64,000 bases of DNA from Methylobacterium radiodurans (GTDB lineage: Bacteria; Pseudomonadota; Alphaproteobacteria; Rhizobiales; Beijerinckiaceae): contig NZ_CP029551.1 of NCBI RefSeq assembly GCF_003173735.1, positions 3,620,001-3,684,000 of the forward strand. The letters run 5' to 3'. Positions within the stretch are counted from its first letter, which is position 1; each line of letters begins with the position of its first letter. Positions 25,867 through 34,931 of the stretch are shown here, one piece after another. The position numbers and the translations under genes are program-made. The notes beneath the pieces were generated by a model. The model saw only the letters and a program-made list of their open reading frames with translations, searched no databases and was not told the origin of the DNA.

Positions 25867-26580
25867 TCAGTACGCCTCGTCGTCCTCGTCCTCGCTGCGC
25901 CGGCCCTTGAGTTTGGCGAAGACCGAATCGGCGTCGAGGCGCTCGTCGCCGCGGCCGGGGCGGTGGTCGTCCTCGGCCTCGTAGGCCTGCGCGGTCGAGA
26001 CCTCGGCCGGCAGCAGCGAGGCGCCGGCATCCGCCTGGACGTGGGCCGGACGGTCGGCGGCAGCGCGCTGCACCTCGAAGTCGAGGTCGATCTGGGTGCA
26101 TAGGCCCAGCGTCACCGGGTCCATCGGCTGGAGCGAGGCCGAATTCCAGTGGGTGCGCTCGCGGATCTGCTGGATGGTAGACTTGGTGGTGCCCACCAGC
26201 CGGATGATCTGCGCGTCCTTCAGCTCGGGATGGTTGCGCACCAGCCAGAGGATGGCGTTCGGACGGTCCTGGCGGCGCGACAGGGGGGTGTAGCGCGGGC
26301 CCTTGGTGGTGCGCTTCACCTCCGGCAGCTTCACCTTGGAGACCGCCTGCTTGAGCTTGTAGTGCGGCGACTTCTGCGCCTTCTCGATCTCGTCGCGGGT
26401 GAGCTGGCCCGTGGTGATCGGGTCGAGCCCCTTGATGCCGGCCGCGACCTCGCCGTCGGCGATGCCCTTCACCTCGAGCGGGTGCAGCTTGCAGAAATCG
26501 GCGATCTGCTCGAAGGCGAGCGAGGTGTTCTCGACCAGCCACACGGCGGTGGCTTTGGGCATCAGCGGACCCTGGGACAT
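25867..26580 (-). CDS. trcR: Cell-cycle transcriptional regulator TrcR (DUF1013)
   Basis: 237 residues. The N-terminal two thirds are the conserved DUF1013 block: MPKATAVWLVENTSLAFEQI, then ADFCKLHPLEVKGIADGEV, DPITTGQLTRDEI and AQIIRLVGTTKSTIQQIRER. The last is helix-turn-helix-like. The C-terminal third is acidic and probably flexible (FAKLKGRRSEDEDDEAY). TrcR is a conserved alphaproteobacterial regulator linked to the CtrA/GcrA cell-cycle network. The first ATG gives MSQGPLMPKAT; the ATG six residues later is an alternative start. Confidence 0.9.
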   Translation of the reverse strand: MSQGPLMPKATAVWLVENTSLAFEQIADFCKLHPLEVKGIADGEVAAGIKGLDPITTGQLTRDEIEKAQKSPHYKLKQAVSKVKLPEVKRTTKGPRYTPLSRRQDRPNAILWLVRNHPELKDAQIIRLVGTTKSTIQQIRERTHWNSASLQPMDPVTLGLCTQIDLDFEVQRAAADRPAHVQADAGASLLPAEVSTAQAYEAEDDHRPGRGDERLDADSVFAKLKGRRSEDEDDEAY

Positions 26581-26894
26581 CGGGCGGCTCCACGTTCACG
26601 GGCGCGGGAACGGCCCGGAAAAGAGGGCACCGGTCCGCGGGCTCCGGCTCGACTTGTCCGGACGTCCCGTCTCACGCCACAAATTGGGGAATGCCCGCAC
26701 TATAGGCGGGGAGCCGGGGCGGCGCAATCGTCGTGCGTCGGCGATTCGCGGCCGGCTCACGATCGTCGGCGCCGGTATCGGACCGGCCGCTTGCGCGGCG
26801 CCGCGCGGGGCTGTTTCCTGCGTTTACCTTCGTGCCGCACGGACAGCGCGCGCATCCGCCGTGTGCCGGGGCAACGATCTGAGGAGACATCGCA
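26581..26894. promoter_or_regulatory. Divergent spacer between trcR and the class II aldolase gene
   Basis: 314 bases that must hold the promoters of both genes. The segment around 26690-26710 (CCCGCACTATAGGCGGG) has a TATAG core that could be a -10 box. Nothing firmer can be assigned. Confidence 0.35.
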
Positions 26895-27683
26895 GTGGCT
26901 CACGAACTGCGCGCGGTCGGCGCCTCCGCCCGTCCCGGCCTCGACGGGATCGACCGGGCCGGGCTGGCGCGGACTCGCACCGACCTCGCCGCCTGCTTCC
27001 GGATGGCCGCCCGTTACGGGCTGGAGGAGGGGATCTGCAACCACTTCTCGGCCGTGGTGCCGGGGCGCGACGACCTGTTCGTGGTCAACCCCTACGGCCT
27101 CGCCTTCGCGGAGATCCGCGCCTCGGACCTGCTCGTCTGCTCCCTGGACGGGCACGTGCTGGAGGGCGAGGGACAGCCGGAGGCCACCGCCTTCTTCATC
27201 CACGCCCGGCTGCACGCCCGCCTGCCGCGGGCGCGGGCCGCCTTCCACACCCACATGCCGAACGCCACCGCCCTCAGCATGATCGCCGGGCAGCCGCTGG
27301 CCTTCGCCGGCCAGACCGCGCTGAAGTTCTACGGCCGGGTGGCGGTGGACGACGCCTATAACGGCCTCGCCCTGGACGACAGCGAGGGCGACCGCATCGC
27401 CGCGACGCTGGGCGAGGCGGACGTGGTGTTCCTGCGCAACCACGGGGTGATCGTCACCGGCCCGACCGTCGCCGAGGCCTGGGACGACCTGTACTACCTG
27501 GAGCGCGCCGCCGAGGTGCAGCTGAAGGCGATGGGCAGCGGGCGACCGCTGGTGCCAGTGCCGGCCGACATCGCCGCCCGCACCGCCGCGCAGATGCGCG
27601 AGGGCGACCCCGAGAGCGCGCGGCTGCACCTGGAGAGCATCCGGCGGCGCCTCGCCCGCGAGGAGCCGGATTTCTCGGGGTAG
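26895..27683 (+). CDS. Class II aldolase/adducin family protein
   Basis: 262 residues. MAARYGLEEGICNHFSAVVP is the entry motif, and the zinc site is built by AFHTHMPNATAL (two His) and a later His in FLRNHGVIVTGP. RASDLLVCSLDGHVL holds the phosphate-binding-type loop. The nearest described group is fuculose-1-phosphate aldolase-like proteins, many of which lack a known substrate; an aldolase or decarboxylase reaction is likely. The start is GTG at 26895 with GAGGAG about 8 bases before it. Confidence 0.88.
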   Translation: MAHELRAVGASARPGLDGIDRAGLARTRTDLAACFRMAARYGLEEGICNHFSAVVPGRDDLFVVNPYGLAFAEIRASDLLVCSLDGHVLEGEGQPEATAFFIHARLHARLPRARAAFHTHMPNATALSMIAGQPLAFAGQTALKFYGRVAVDDAYNGLALDDSEGDRIAATLGEADVVFLRNHGVIVTGPTVAEAWDDLYYLERAAEVQLKAMGSGRPLVPVPADIAARTAAQMREGDPESARLHLESIRRRLAREEPDFSG

Positions 27684-27699
27684 GGGGATCCCCCGGATC

Positions 27700-28647
<948 letters not shown>

Positions 28648-28822
28648 GCGTGCAGCCCCACTTGCCCTCACCGCGCATCCCTGCGGGATGCATCTCGCGA
28701 ATACCCGACACGATGTTCACCGACGGGCGCGAGCCCCGGCCGGACCGGCGGGGCTCTTACCAGCGGCGTGCTGTCGTCACAATGGTTTCATGCACTCCAT
28801 GCGCCAGGCGCATGGGGCGCGC

Positions 28823-29050
28823 CTACGGCTCCAGCAGACGGTGCAGGTGGACGATGAAGTAGCGCGTCTGCGCGCTGTCGACGGTCGCCTGGGCCTTGGC
28901 CTTCCAGGCAGCCTGGGCGGAGGCGTAGTCGGGGAAGATGCCGACGATGTCGAGGCCCTTGATATCCCGGAAGCGGACGCCTTCGAGATCCGACAACTCG
29001 CCGCCGAAGACGAGGTGGAGCTTCTGGTCGCTGTCGATCGTGGTGGTCAT
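28823..29050 (-). CDS. DUF4170 domain-containing protein
   Basis: 75 residues starting MTTTIDSDQKLHLVFGGELS, followed by LDIVGIFPDYASAQAAWKAK and a conserved end RYFIVHLHRLLEP. This is the DUF4170 pattern, a short alphaproteobacterial family of unknown function resembling inner-membrane-associated SPOR-like folds. It precedes prs on the same strand with a 175-base gap. The ATG at 29050 follows a GGAGG site. Confidence 0.85.
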   Translation of the reverse strand: MTTTIDSDQKLHLVFGGELSDLEGVRFRDIKGLDIVGIFPDYASAQAAWKAKAQATVDSAQTRYFIVHLHRLLEP

Positions 29051-29251
29051 GCGGCCTCCTGCCTGCGGCAGCACCCGGGGCACCCCGCCGCGGGCGGCGT
29101 GAGGCATGAGGCGTGCCGCGGCAGGCGGTCGCAAACCGCGGCAGGCGCGTCAACCCCGAAGGCGGTGTCGGGGCCGCGGCGGCCCGGCCCGGATGCGGGC
29201 TTGGGCAACGGGACGTTCACGGTGCGGGCGGGGAGGGCAGGCCAGGAGGAG

Positions 29252-30055
29252 ATGCGGATGGACGGGACGGATCTGGCCTGGCGGGTCGAGGAGGCCTGCC
29301 GCAACGCTTGGCCGGCGCCGCGCGAGGCGCATCTCGGCGGCTGGCTGCTGCGGGCGGCCGGCGGCCCGACCCGGCGGACGAACGCGGTGAACCCGCTGCG
29401 CGGCCCCCGCGCGGGCCCGGAGGCGGCGGTCGCGGCCTGCGAGGCGGTCTTCCGCGGGCTGGGCCGGCTGGCCCTGTTCCGGATCGTCTCGCTCGCGCCG
29501 GAACTCGACCCGGCGCTGGCCCGCCAGGGCTACGCCGCCGAGGGCGCCTCGCTGACGCTCGTGGCCGACCTCGCGGGGGATCTCGCGGAGCTTGGCGCGA
29601 GCGAGGATCGGGTCAGCCTCGCCGAGGCGCCGGACGCGGCGTGGCTGGCCTTCCGCGCCGCAGTCAACCGGTCCGATCCGGAGGCGGAGCGCGCCTACCG
29701 GGCGATGCACGGCGCGATCCTGCTGCCGCGCGCCTGTGCGACCTTGTGCATCGACGGGGCGATCGCCGCGCAGGCCTACGGCGTGCTCGACGGGGATCTG
29801 GTGGTGATCGAGTCGGTGGCCACAGAAGAGGCGTGCCGCGGGCGGGGCTACAGCCGGCGCGTCGTGTCGGCGCTGATGCGCTGGGGCCGGTCCCGGGGTG
29901 CGACCGCCGCCTGCCTCCAGGTGGTGGCCGATAACGCGCCGGCCCGGGCGCTCTACGCGGGACTCGGCTTCGACCGGGAGGTGTCGCGCTACCATTACCG
30001 ACGCGCGCCGGAGGCCGACTCGGGATCCGAAGCGGGCAGCCGGAGGACGGCGTGA
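29252..30055 (+). CDS. GNAT family N-acetyltransferase
   Basis: 267 residues. The C-terminal half carries the acetyl-CoA fold: VVIESVATEEACRGRGYSRR holds the Q/R-x-x-G-x-G/A loop, followed by RGATAACLQVVADNAPARAL and YAGLGFDREVSRYHYR. The N-terminal half (AHLGGWLLRAAGGPTRRTNA, then VNPL) is the divergent GNAT repeat seen in double-domain members. It should acetylate an amine; the substrate is unknown. An AGGAGGA site precedes the ATG at 29252. Confidence 0.88.
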   Translation: MRMDGTDLAWRVEEACRNAWPAPREAHLGGWLLRAAGGPTRRTNAVNPLRGPRAGPEAAVAACEAVFRGLGRLALFRIVSLAPELDPALARQGYAAEGASLTLVADLAGDLAELGASEDRVSLAEAPDAAWLAFRAAVNRSDPEAERAYRAMHGAILLPRACATLCIDGAIAAQAYGVLDGDLVVIESVATEEACRGRGYSRRVVSALMRWGRSRGATAACLQVVADNAPARALYAGLGFDREVSRYHYRRAPEADSGSEAGSRRTA

Positions 30056-30068
30056 GGGTCGTGGCGGG

Positions 30069-30257
30069 CTAGACGCGCGTGTCGACGACCCGGCCCTGGC
30101 CGGGCGGGGCAGGGGGCGCGGCGGGCTGGATCGCGCCCGCGACCAGTTCGTCCACCGCGCGATCGGCCGTGATCTGCTGGCGCGCCACCGCCACCCCCAT
30201 CTGCTGGGAGAAGGCGGCGGCGAGCATCTGGGTGGCCTGGGCGGCGACGGTGGTCAT
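30069..30257 (-). CDS. Small YjfB-like putative motility protein
   Basis: 62 residues: MTTVAAQATQMLAAAFSQQM then GVAVARQQITADRAVDELVA and a Pro-rich tail. The Ala/Gln-rich amphipathic helix with a QQ-x-G-V-A-V-x-R-x-Q core resembles the short YjfB family (putative motility protein) known near flagellar genes. No flagellar gene is near here, so the family call is tentative. It is convergent with the GNAT gene. Confidence 0.5.
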   Translation of the reverse strand: MTTVAAQATQMLAAAFSQQMGVAVARQQITADRAVDELVAGAIQPAAPPAPPGQGRVVDTRV

Positions 30258-30300
30258 GGGCCCAGTCTGACGGGCGCCGGTGAATCCGCCGTTACGGCCT

Positions 30301-32010
30301 TCACGCCTCGAACAGCGAGGCCTGCCGCGCCTCCGGCTCGGCGGGCTTGCTGCGGGTTGCGGCCCGGCGCGGCGCGCGGCGCGCGACCTTGTCGGACTCG
30401 GGCAGGGCAGAGGGCGAGGCAGGGGGCTCGGCCTCCGCGCCCTCCGGCCGCGCCCGCACCGTGCCGTCCGCGAATTGCAGGCTGAGGCCGGGCGCGCGGG
30501 CGGCGTCCGCGGCGCGGCGCACGGGCGTGCCGTCCGCGTCGCGCACCAGCACGTAGCCGCGCTCCAGCACGGCCCGGTAGCTCAGAGAGCCGAGGAGGCC
30601 GCCCAGCGCGGCGAGCCGGTCGCGGCGGCGCTCGACCGTGCGGGCGCCAGCCTGATGCAGCCGGGCCAGAACCGCGGCGAGCCGGTCCGCCCGGCGTGCC
30701 TCCAGCGCCCGGGCCCGCTCGATCGTGGCCTCGCGGGCGACGACGAGGCGGCGGCCGAGCTGGCCGAGATGCTCGCCCTTGCGCAGGAGGTCGTTGCGCA
30801 CGGCCGTCCGGGGCCGGTGGTCGATGCGGGCGAGGCGCGCGCGGGCGTTGGCGAGCGCCACGTCGGGCGAGCGGCGGGCGAGCCGGTCGAGCAGCGCCTG
30901 CAGGCGCTGGCGATGGCCGCGCGCGCCCGCGGCAAGGGCCGGCGCGAGGCGGGCCTCGGCGAGGTCGAGGCGCTGGCGCTTGCCCGCTAGGAAGGCGTCA
31001 GCGGGGGGAATCGCCCGGGCCGCCGCCCGGAGGTCCGCGCGGTCGCGGTCCAGCCGGCGCAGCACCGCACCGTGGTTGCGCCCGCCGAGGTCGTGCACGG
31101 TCGCGACGAGTTCGGCGCGCACCGGCACCGCCATCTCGGCCGCGCCCGTGGGCGTCGGCGCGCGGCGGTCGGAGACGTAGTCGATCAGCGTGGTGTCGGT
31201 CTCGTGGCCCACCGCCGAGATCAGAGGGATCCGGCTCTCGTGGGCGGCGCGGACCACGCACTCCTCGTTGAAGGACCAGAGGTCCTCGATCGAGCCGCCG
31301 CCGCGGGCGACGATCAGCACGTCGGGCCGCGGGATCGGGCCGCCGGGCGCCAGGGCGTTGAAGCCGCGGATCGCGGCCGCGACCTCTTCCGCCGCGCCCT
31401 CGCCCTGCACCCGCACCGGCCAGACCAGGACGGGGCGGGGGAAGCGGTCCTCCAGACGGTGCAGGATGTCGCGGATCACCGCGCCGGTCGGCGAGGTGAC
31501 GACGCCGACGACGCGGGGCAGGTAGGGGATGGGCTTCTTGTGCGCGGGATCGAACAGCCCTTCCGCGGCGAGAGCCCGCTTGCGCTCCTCGAGCAGCGCC
31601 ATCCAGGCGCCGAGACCGGCCGGCTCCAGGCTCTCGACCACGATCTGGTACGAAGATTTGCCGGCAAATGTCGTGATGCGCCCGGTGGCGACCACCTCCA
31701 GCCCCTCCTGCGGCTTCTGGCGCAGGCGCCCGAACACGCCCTTCCAGACCACCGCGTCGATGCGTGCCTGCCCGTCCTTCAGGGAGAAGTAGGCGTGGCC
31801 CGAGCCGTGCTGGCCGCGATAGCCCGAGATCTCACCGCGCAGGCGCACGTGGCCGAAGGCGTCCTCCAGGGTGCGCTTGAGCGCCGCCGCGAGGTCGCCG
31901 ACCGACCATTCGGGCTGGTTCGCGGCCAGCACTCGTGCGGAGGGCACGTCGGTGGCGGCGGGTTCCGGCGGGCGCTGGGCGGCGCGCGGGGGCGGGGGCA
32001 CGAGGGGCAT
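30301..32010 (-). CDS. xseA: Exodeoxyribonuclease VII large subunit
   Basis: 569 residues, longer than the usual 400-540 because of a charged C-terminal tail (about 510-569). An N-terminal OB fold (PEWSVGDLAAALKRTLEDAF, VRLRGEISGYRGQHGSGHAY) precedes the catalytic domain with VVGVVTSPTGAVIRDILHRL, DVLIVARGGGSIEDLWSFNE and ISAVGHETDTTLIDYVSDRR. The Arg-rich coiled region of about 340-480 is the XseB-binding helix bundle. It degrades single-stranded DNA with XseB. The ATG at 32010 was chosen; 35 upstream codons are Pro/Arg-rich and non-conserved. Confidence 0.95.
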   Translation of the reverse strand: MPLVPPPPRAAQRPPEPAATDVPSARVLAANQPEWSVGDLAAALKRTLEDAFGHVRLRGEISGYRGQHGSGHAYFSLKDGQARIDAVVWKGVFGRLRQKPQEGLEVVATGRITTFAGKSSYQIVVESLEPAGLGAWMALLEERKRALAAEGLFDPAHKKPIPYLPRVVGVVTSPTGAVIRDILHRLEDRFPRPVLVWPVRVQGEGAAEEVAAAIRGFNALAPGGPIPRPDVLIVARGGGSIEDLWSFNEECVVRAAHESRIPLISAVGHETDTTLIDYVSDRRAPTPTGAAEMAVPVRAELVATVHDLGGRNHGAVLRRLDRDRADLRAAARAIPPADAFLAGKRQRLDLAEARLAPALAAGARGHRQRLQALLDRLARRSPDVALANARARLARIDHRPRTAVRNDLLRKGEHLGQLGRRLVVAREATIERARALEARRADRLAAVLARLHQAGARTVERRRDRLAALGGLLGSLSYRAVLERGYVLVRDADGTPVRRAADAARAPGLSLQFADGTVRARPEGAEAEPPASPSALPESDKVARRAPRRAATRSKPAEPEARQASLFEA

Positions 32011-32110
32011 GGGGCCGGAGGCTAGTCCCTGGCGCCGGGCCGGTCGAGCCCGGGGCAGGGCGGGGCCACCGCTTTCGGGTGGGGCGGGGCGCGGGGGACA
32101 CGATGGGGCC

Positions 32111-32148
32111 GTCACTCTCCCTCAGCTCTGCGGGAGAGAGCGAGTGAC
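32111..32148 (-). terminator. Hairpin between nsrR-like gene and xseA
   Basis: GTCACTC (32111-32117) is complementary to GAGTGAC at the other end, with inner CTCCC/GGGAG pairing. It lies just after the stop of the Rrf2-type gene read on the minus strand and before xseA, so a terminator is likely. No strong T run is visible. Confidence 0.5.
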
Positions 32149-32154
32149 GCTCCC

Positions 32155-32604
32155 CTAGGCCGGCTCAGGCGGCGCGAGCCCGAGCATCAGCGCGACCGCC
32201 GCCCCGTCGCCGTCGCCCAGGAGGTCGGCCAGGGTGTAGCGGTCGAGCACAGCGAGGAAGGCCGCCAGCGCCTCGCCCAGCACCCGCCGCAGCCGGCAGG
32301 AGGGCGTGATGGCGCAGGCGCCGCCCGCGAAGCACTCCACCAGCGCCAAGTCCTCCTCGGTCTGGCGCACCACCGCGCCGACCACGATCTCGGCGGGGTC
32401 GAGCGCCAGCCGCAGACCGCCGCCCCGACCCCGGATGGTGCGAACCAGCCCGAGCCGGCCGAGCTGGTGCACCACCTTGGTCAGGTGGTTCTCCGAGATG
32501 CCGTAGGCGCGCGCGATCTCGCCGATCGAGCTCTGCCGCGGCTCGTTCAGTCCGAGATAGATCAGGGTGCGCAGGGCGTAGTCGGTGTAGCGGGTCAGGC
32601 GCAT
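32155..32604 (-). CDS. nsrR: Rrf2 family transcriptional regulator, NsrR-type
   Basis: 149 residues, the normal Rrf2 length. MRLTRYTDYALRTLIYLGLN and IARAYGISENHLTKVVHQLG form the winged helix-turn-helix, RTIRGRGGGLRLA is the wing, and three cysteines at 91, 97 and 103 (ECFAGGACAITPSC) hold a [2Fe-2S] or [4Fe-4S] cluster in the NsrR spacing. It should repress until nitric oxide damages the cluster. The divergent flavohaemoglobin gene and the two matching operators between them support the NsrR role. Confidence 0.92.
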   Translation of the reverse strand: MRLTRYTDYALRTLIYLGLNEPRQSSIGEIARAYGISENHLTKVVHQLGRLGLVRTIRGRGGGLRLALDPAEIVVGAVVRQTEEDLALVECFAGGACAITPSCRLRRVLGEALAAFLAVLDRYTLADLLGDGDGAAVALMLGLAPPEPA

Positions 32605-32624
32605 GCAGGGATCCGGGCGCCGAA

Positions 32625-32647
32625 AAGGTACATCATCGCTACACCTT
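32625..32647. promoter_or_regulatory. nsrR: NsrR-type operator, copy 1 (nsrR side)
   Basis: AAGGTACAT-N5-CTACACCTT, a 23-bp imperfect palindrome with the 9-5-9 spacing of NsrR sites. It lies 20 bases before the regulator's start codon, suggesting autoregulation. Confidence 0.75.
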
Positions 32648-32676
32648 TGTCTTGCGACCAAAGGTTGTAGGCTATA

Positions 32677-32699
32677 AAGGTGCATCGCCAATACACCTT
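32677..32699. promoter_or_regulatory. hmp: NsrR-type operator, copy 2 (hmp side)
   Basis: AAGGTGCAT-N5-ATACACCTT, nearly perfect, with the same 23-bp layout and only one mismatched pair between the half-sites. It ends 11 bases before the hmp ATG, so bound repressor would block hmp transcription. Confidence 0.85.
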
Positions 32700-32710
32700 C
32701 TGAGGCGACC

Positions 32711-33940
32711 ATGCCCGAACCGCTCAACCCCGCCACCGTCGCGCTGATCAAGGCCACCGTGCCGGCCCTCGAGGCCCACGGCCTTGCCATCACCCGCCGC
32801 ATGTACGAGCGCCTGTTCGAGAATCCCGAGATCCGCGACCTGTTCAACCAGTCCCACCACGGCGAGACCGGCTCGCAGCCGAAGGCGCTCGCCCAGGCGG
32901 TGCTGGCCTACGCGCGCCACATCGACGATCTCGGCGCGCTCGGCGGCGCGGTCGAGCGCATCGCCCAGAAGCACGTCGCGCTCAACATCCTGCCCGAGCA
33001 CTATCCGCACGTGGCCGACGCGCTGCTGGCGGCGATCCGCGACGTGCTGGGCGAGGCGGCGACGCCCGAGATCTGCGCCGCCTGGGGCGAGGCCTACTGG
33101 TTCCTGGCCGAGATCCTGATCGGGCGCGAGGCGGCGCTCTACCGGGCGCACGCGGCGGCACCGGGCGGCTGGACCGGATGGCGCGCCTTCCGGGTGGAAT
33201 CCCTGCGGGACGAGAGCGAGGCCGTGCGCTCGTTCTGGCTGGTGCCGGCAGATGGCGGGTCGGTGATGCCCCACCGGCCGGGACAGTATCTGGGCTTCCG
33301 CGTCGCGCTCTCCGGCGGGCCGGTGCTGAAGCGGAACTACTCGATCTCCTGCGCGCCGAACGCGCGGGCTTACCGGATCAGCGTGAAGCGCGAGAGCCGG
33401 CCGGGCCTGCCCGAGGGTCTCGTCTCGAACTGGCTGCACGACCATGCGGGTCCCGGCACGGTGCTGGAGGTGGCGGCGCCGGCGGGCGAGTTCGTGCTGG
33501 AGGGCGAGGGCCCGGTGGTGCTGGCGAGCGGCGGCGTCGGCCTGACCCCGCTGCTCAGCATGGCCGAGACGCTGGCCGCCGGGAATCCCGACCGTCCGGT
33601 CCTCTGGGCGCACGGCACCCAGAGCCGCGGCAGCCACGCCTTCGCGGCGGAGATGCGGGTGCTGGCCGAGCGGACACCGGGCCTCACGCTCGCGACCTTC
33701 TACGAGGATCTGGCGGTCGACGCGCCGCTCGGGCCGGACGCGCACCGGGGGCGGATCACGGCCGGCTGGCTCGTGGAGGCCGCGCCCGCGGGGGCGACCT
33801 TCTACCTGTGCGGCCCCAAGCCCTTCCTGGCCACCCTGACCCACGGACTCGCCGCCCGCGGCGTGCCGGCGGAGCGGATCCGCTACGAGTTCTTCGGCCC
33901 CGCGGACGAACTGGCGGCGCCAGAGCTGGAGGCGGCCTGA
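32711..33940 (+). CDS. hmp: Flavohaemoglobin, nitric oxide dioxygenase
   Basis: 409 residues in three domains. The globin (about 1-135) has proximal His88 in ERIAQKHVALNI, with Tyr32 and Gln56 in the distal pocket. The FAD domain (about 150-255) has GQYLGFRVAL and RNYSISCAPN. The NAD domain (about 265-400) has LASGGVGLTPLLSMAE and YLCGPKPFLATL. It oxidises NO to nitrate with O2 and NADH in the cytosol. The divergent NsrR-type gene and an operator just before the start show NO-dependent control. Confidence 0.97.
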   Translation: MPEPLNPATVALIKATVPALEAHGLAITRRMYERLFENPEIRDLFNQSHHGETGSQPKALAQAVLAYARHIDDLGALGGAVERIAQKHVALNILPEHYPHVADALLAAIRDVLGEAATPEICAAWGEAYWFLAEILIGREAALYRAHAAAPGGWTGWRAFRVESLRDESEAVRSFWLVPADGGSVMPHRPGQYLGFRVALSGGPVLKRNYSISCAPNARAYRISVKRESRPGLPEGLVSNWLHDHAGPGTVLEVAAPAGEFVLEGEGPVVLASGGVGLTPLLSMAETLAAGNPDRPVLWAHGTQSRGSHAFAAEMRVLAERTPGLTLATFYEDLAVDAPLGPDAHRGRITAGWLVEAAPAGATFYLCGPKPFLATLTHGLAARGVPAERIRYEFFGPADELAAPELEAA

Positions 33941-33951
33941 AGTCCCGGTTT

Positions 33952-34053
33952 CGAAAGGCCTGAGGCCTTTCGCGGGTGCAGGGTGGAACCCTGCATTTGG
34001 CTTCTCCGTCCCGGCTTTGCCGGGTCGGAGAAGCCAATCCCGGGGCTCCGGGA
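33952..34053. repeat. Run of four short palindromes after hmp
   Basis: Four inverted repeats follow one another: 33952-33972 (CGAAAGGCC/GGCCTTTCG), 33978-33994 (GCAGGGT.../ACCCTGC), 33999-34035 (GGCTTCTCCG against CGGAGAAGCC with inner CCCGGC/GCCGGG) and 34038-34053 (TCCCGG/CCGGGA). They sit between convergent hmp and the hydrolase gene. At least one may terminate both; the cluster also resembles repetitive extragenic palindromes. Confidence 0.8.
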
Positions 34054-34055
34054 CA

Positions 34056-34931
34056 TCAGCCAGAGAGCGCCAGGGCCGCCTCCACCACCGCGTCCTGTCG
34101 GACATGGTGGAGCATGTGGCCCTCACCCCGCAGCCAGTGCAGACGGGCGCCTGGGATCAGCAGGGCGGCGCCGCGCCCGTGCAGGGTCTGGTTGGTGACG
34201 ATGTCGCCGCTGCCGGACAGGATATGCACCGGCGCCCGGCAGAGCGGGTAGAGCGCCGCGCTGCGGGCGAGGTCGACCCAGAGCAGGTTGGCGTTCTCGC
34301 CGTCCGCGACGAGGCGGTCGGGCCGGCCCGCGAGTTCGAACGGGAAGCGGCGCGCGAAGGCCTCCGGCATGGCGCGGGGCAGGAACATCGCCCGCCACAG
34401 GAGCGGCAGCAGCAGCGCGTCCGTCGGGGCGAGCCCCCGCGAGAGCGGCGGTCCCACCACCGGCACGGCGCGCGGCCCGAACAGCACCTGCTCCAGCCGG
34501 GGCTCCGGGAAGGCGATCGGCGACACGGCCACGACGCCGCGGATCCGCTCGGGCGCCGCGAGGCCGCAGGCGAGCGCCACCGCCCCGCCGAAGGAGTGCC
34601 CGGCCACGACCGGGCGCTCCAGCCCGAGCGCGTCGGCCAGCGCCAGCACGAGGTCGGCCTGCCGCCAGAGCGAGGCGTCCGTGAGCCGCCCTTGCCCGCT
34701 CTCGCCGTGCCCGGGCCGGTCGATCGCCACGACCCGGAAGTGCCGGGCGAGGGCGGCCATCGGCCCGAGCCACATGTCGTCGAGCGTCACCAGGGCGCCG
34801 TGGACGAGGACGAGCGGAGGCCCGGCCCCGGTCTCCGTGTATGCGATGCGGGGAAAGCCCGGCAGGTCGAGGAAGCGGCGCGGGGCGGGGCCGTCGAACG
34901 GGTCGGGCGTCGGCGCGGGATCGGCCGCCAT
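34056..34931 (-). CDS. Alpha/beta hydrolase
   Basis: 291 residues. PLVLVHGALVTLDDMWLGPM gives the oxyanion HG motif; VVAGHSFGGAVALACGLAAP holds the nucleophile Ser in G-H-S-F-G; LSGSGDIVTN supplies the acid and LRGEGHMLHHVRQD the histidine. IDRPGHGESGQG is the usual strand-5 motif. It is a soluble hydrolase of unknown substrate, in the haloperoxidase/epoxide-hydrolase-like branch. The SDR gene follows on the same strand with almost no gap, so they share a transcript. Confidence 0.88.
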   Translation of the reverse strand: MAADPAPTPDPFDGPAPRRFLDLPGFPRIAYTETGAGPPLVLVHGALVTLDDMWLGPMAALARHFRVVAIDRPGHGESGQGRLTDASLWRQADLVLALADALGLERPVVAGHSFGGAVALACGLAAPERIRGVVAVSPIAFPEPRLEQVLFGPRAVPVVGPPLSRGLAPTDALLLPLLWRAMFLPRAMPEAFARRFPFELAGRPDRLVADGENANLLWVDLARSAALYPLCRAPVHILSGSGDIVTNQTLHGRGAALLIPGARLHWLRGEGHMLHHVRQDAVVEAALALSG

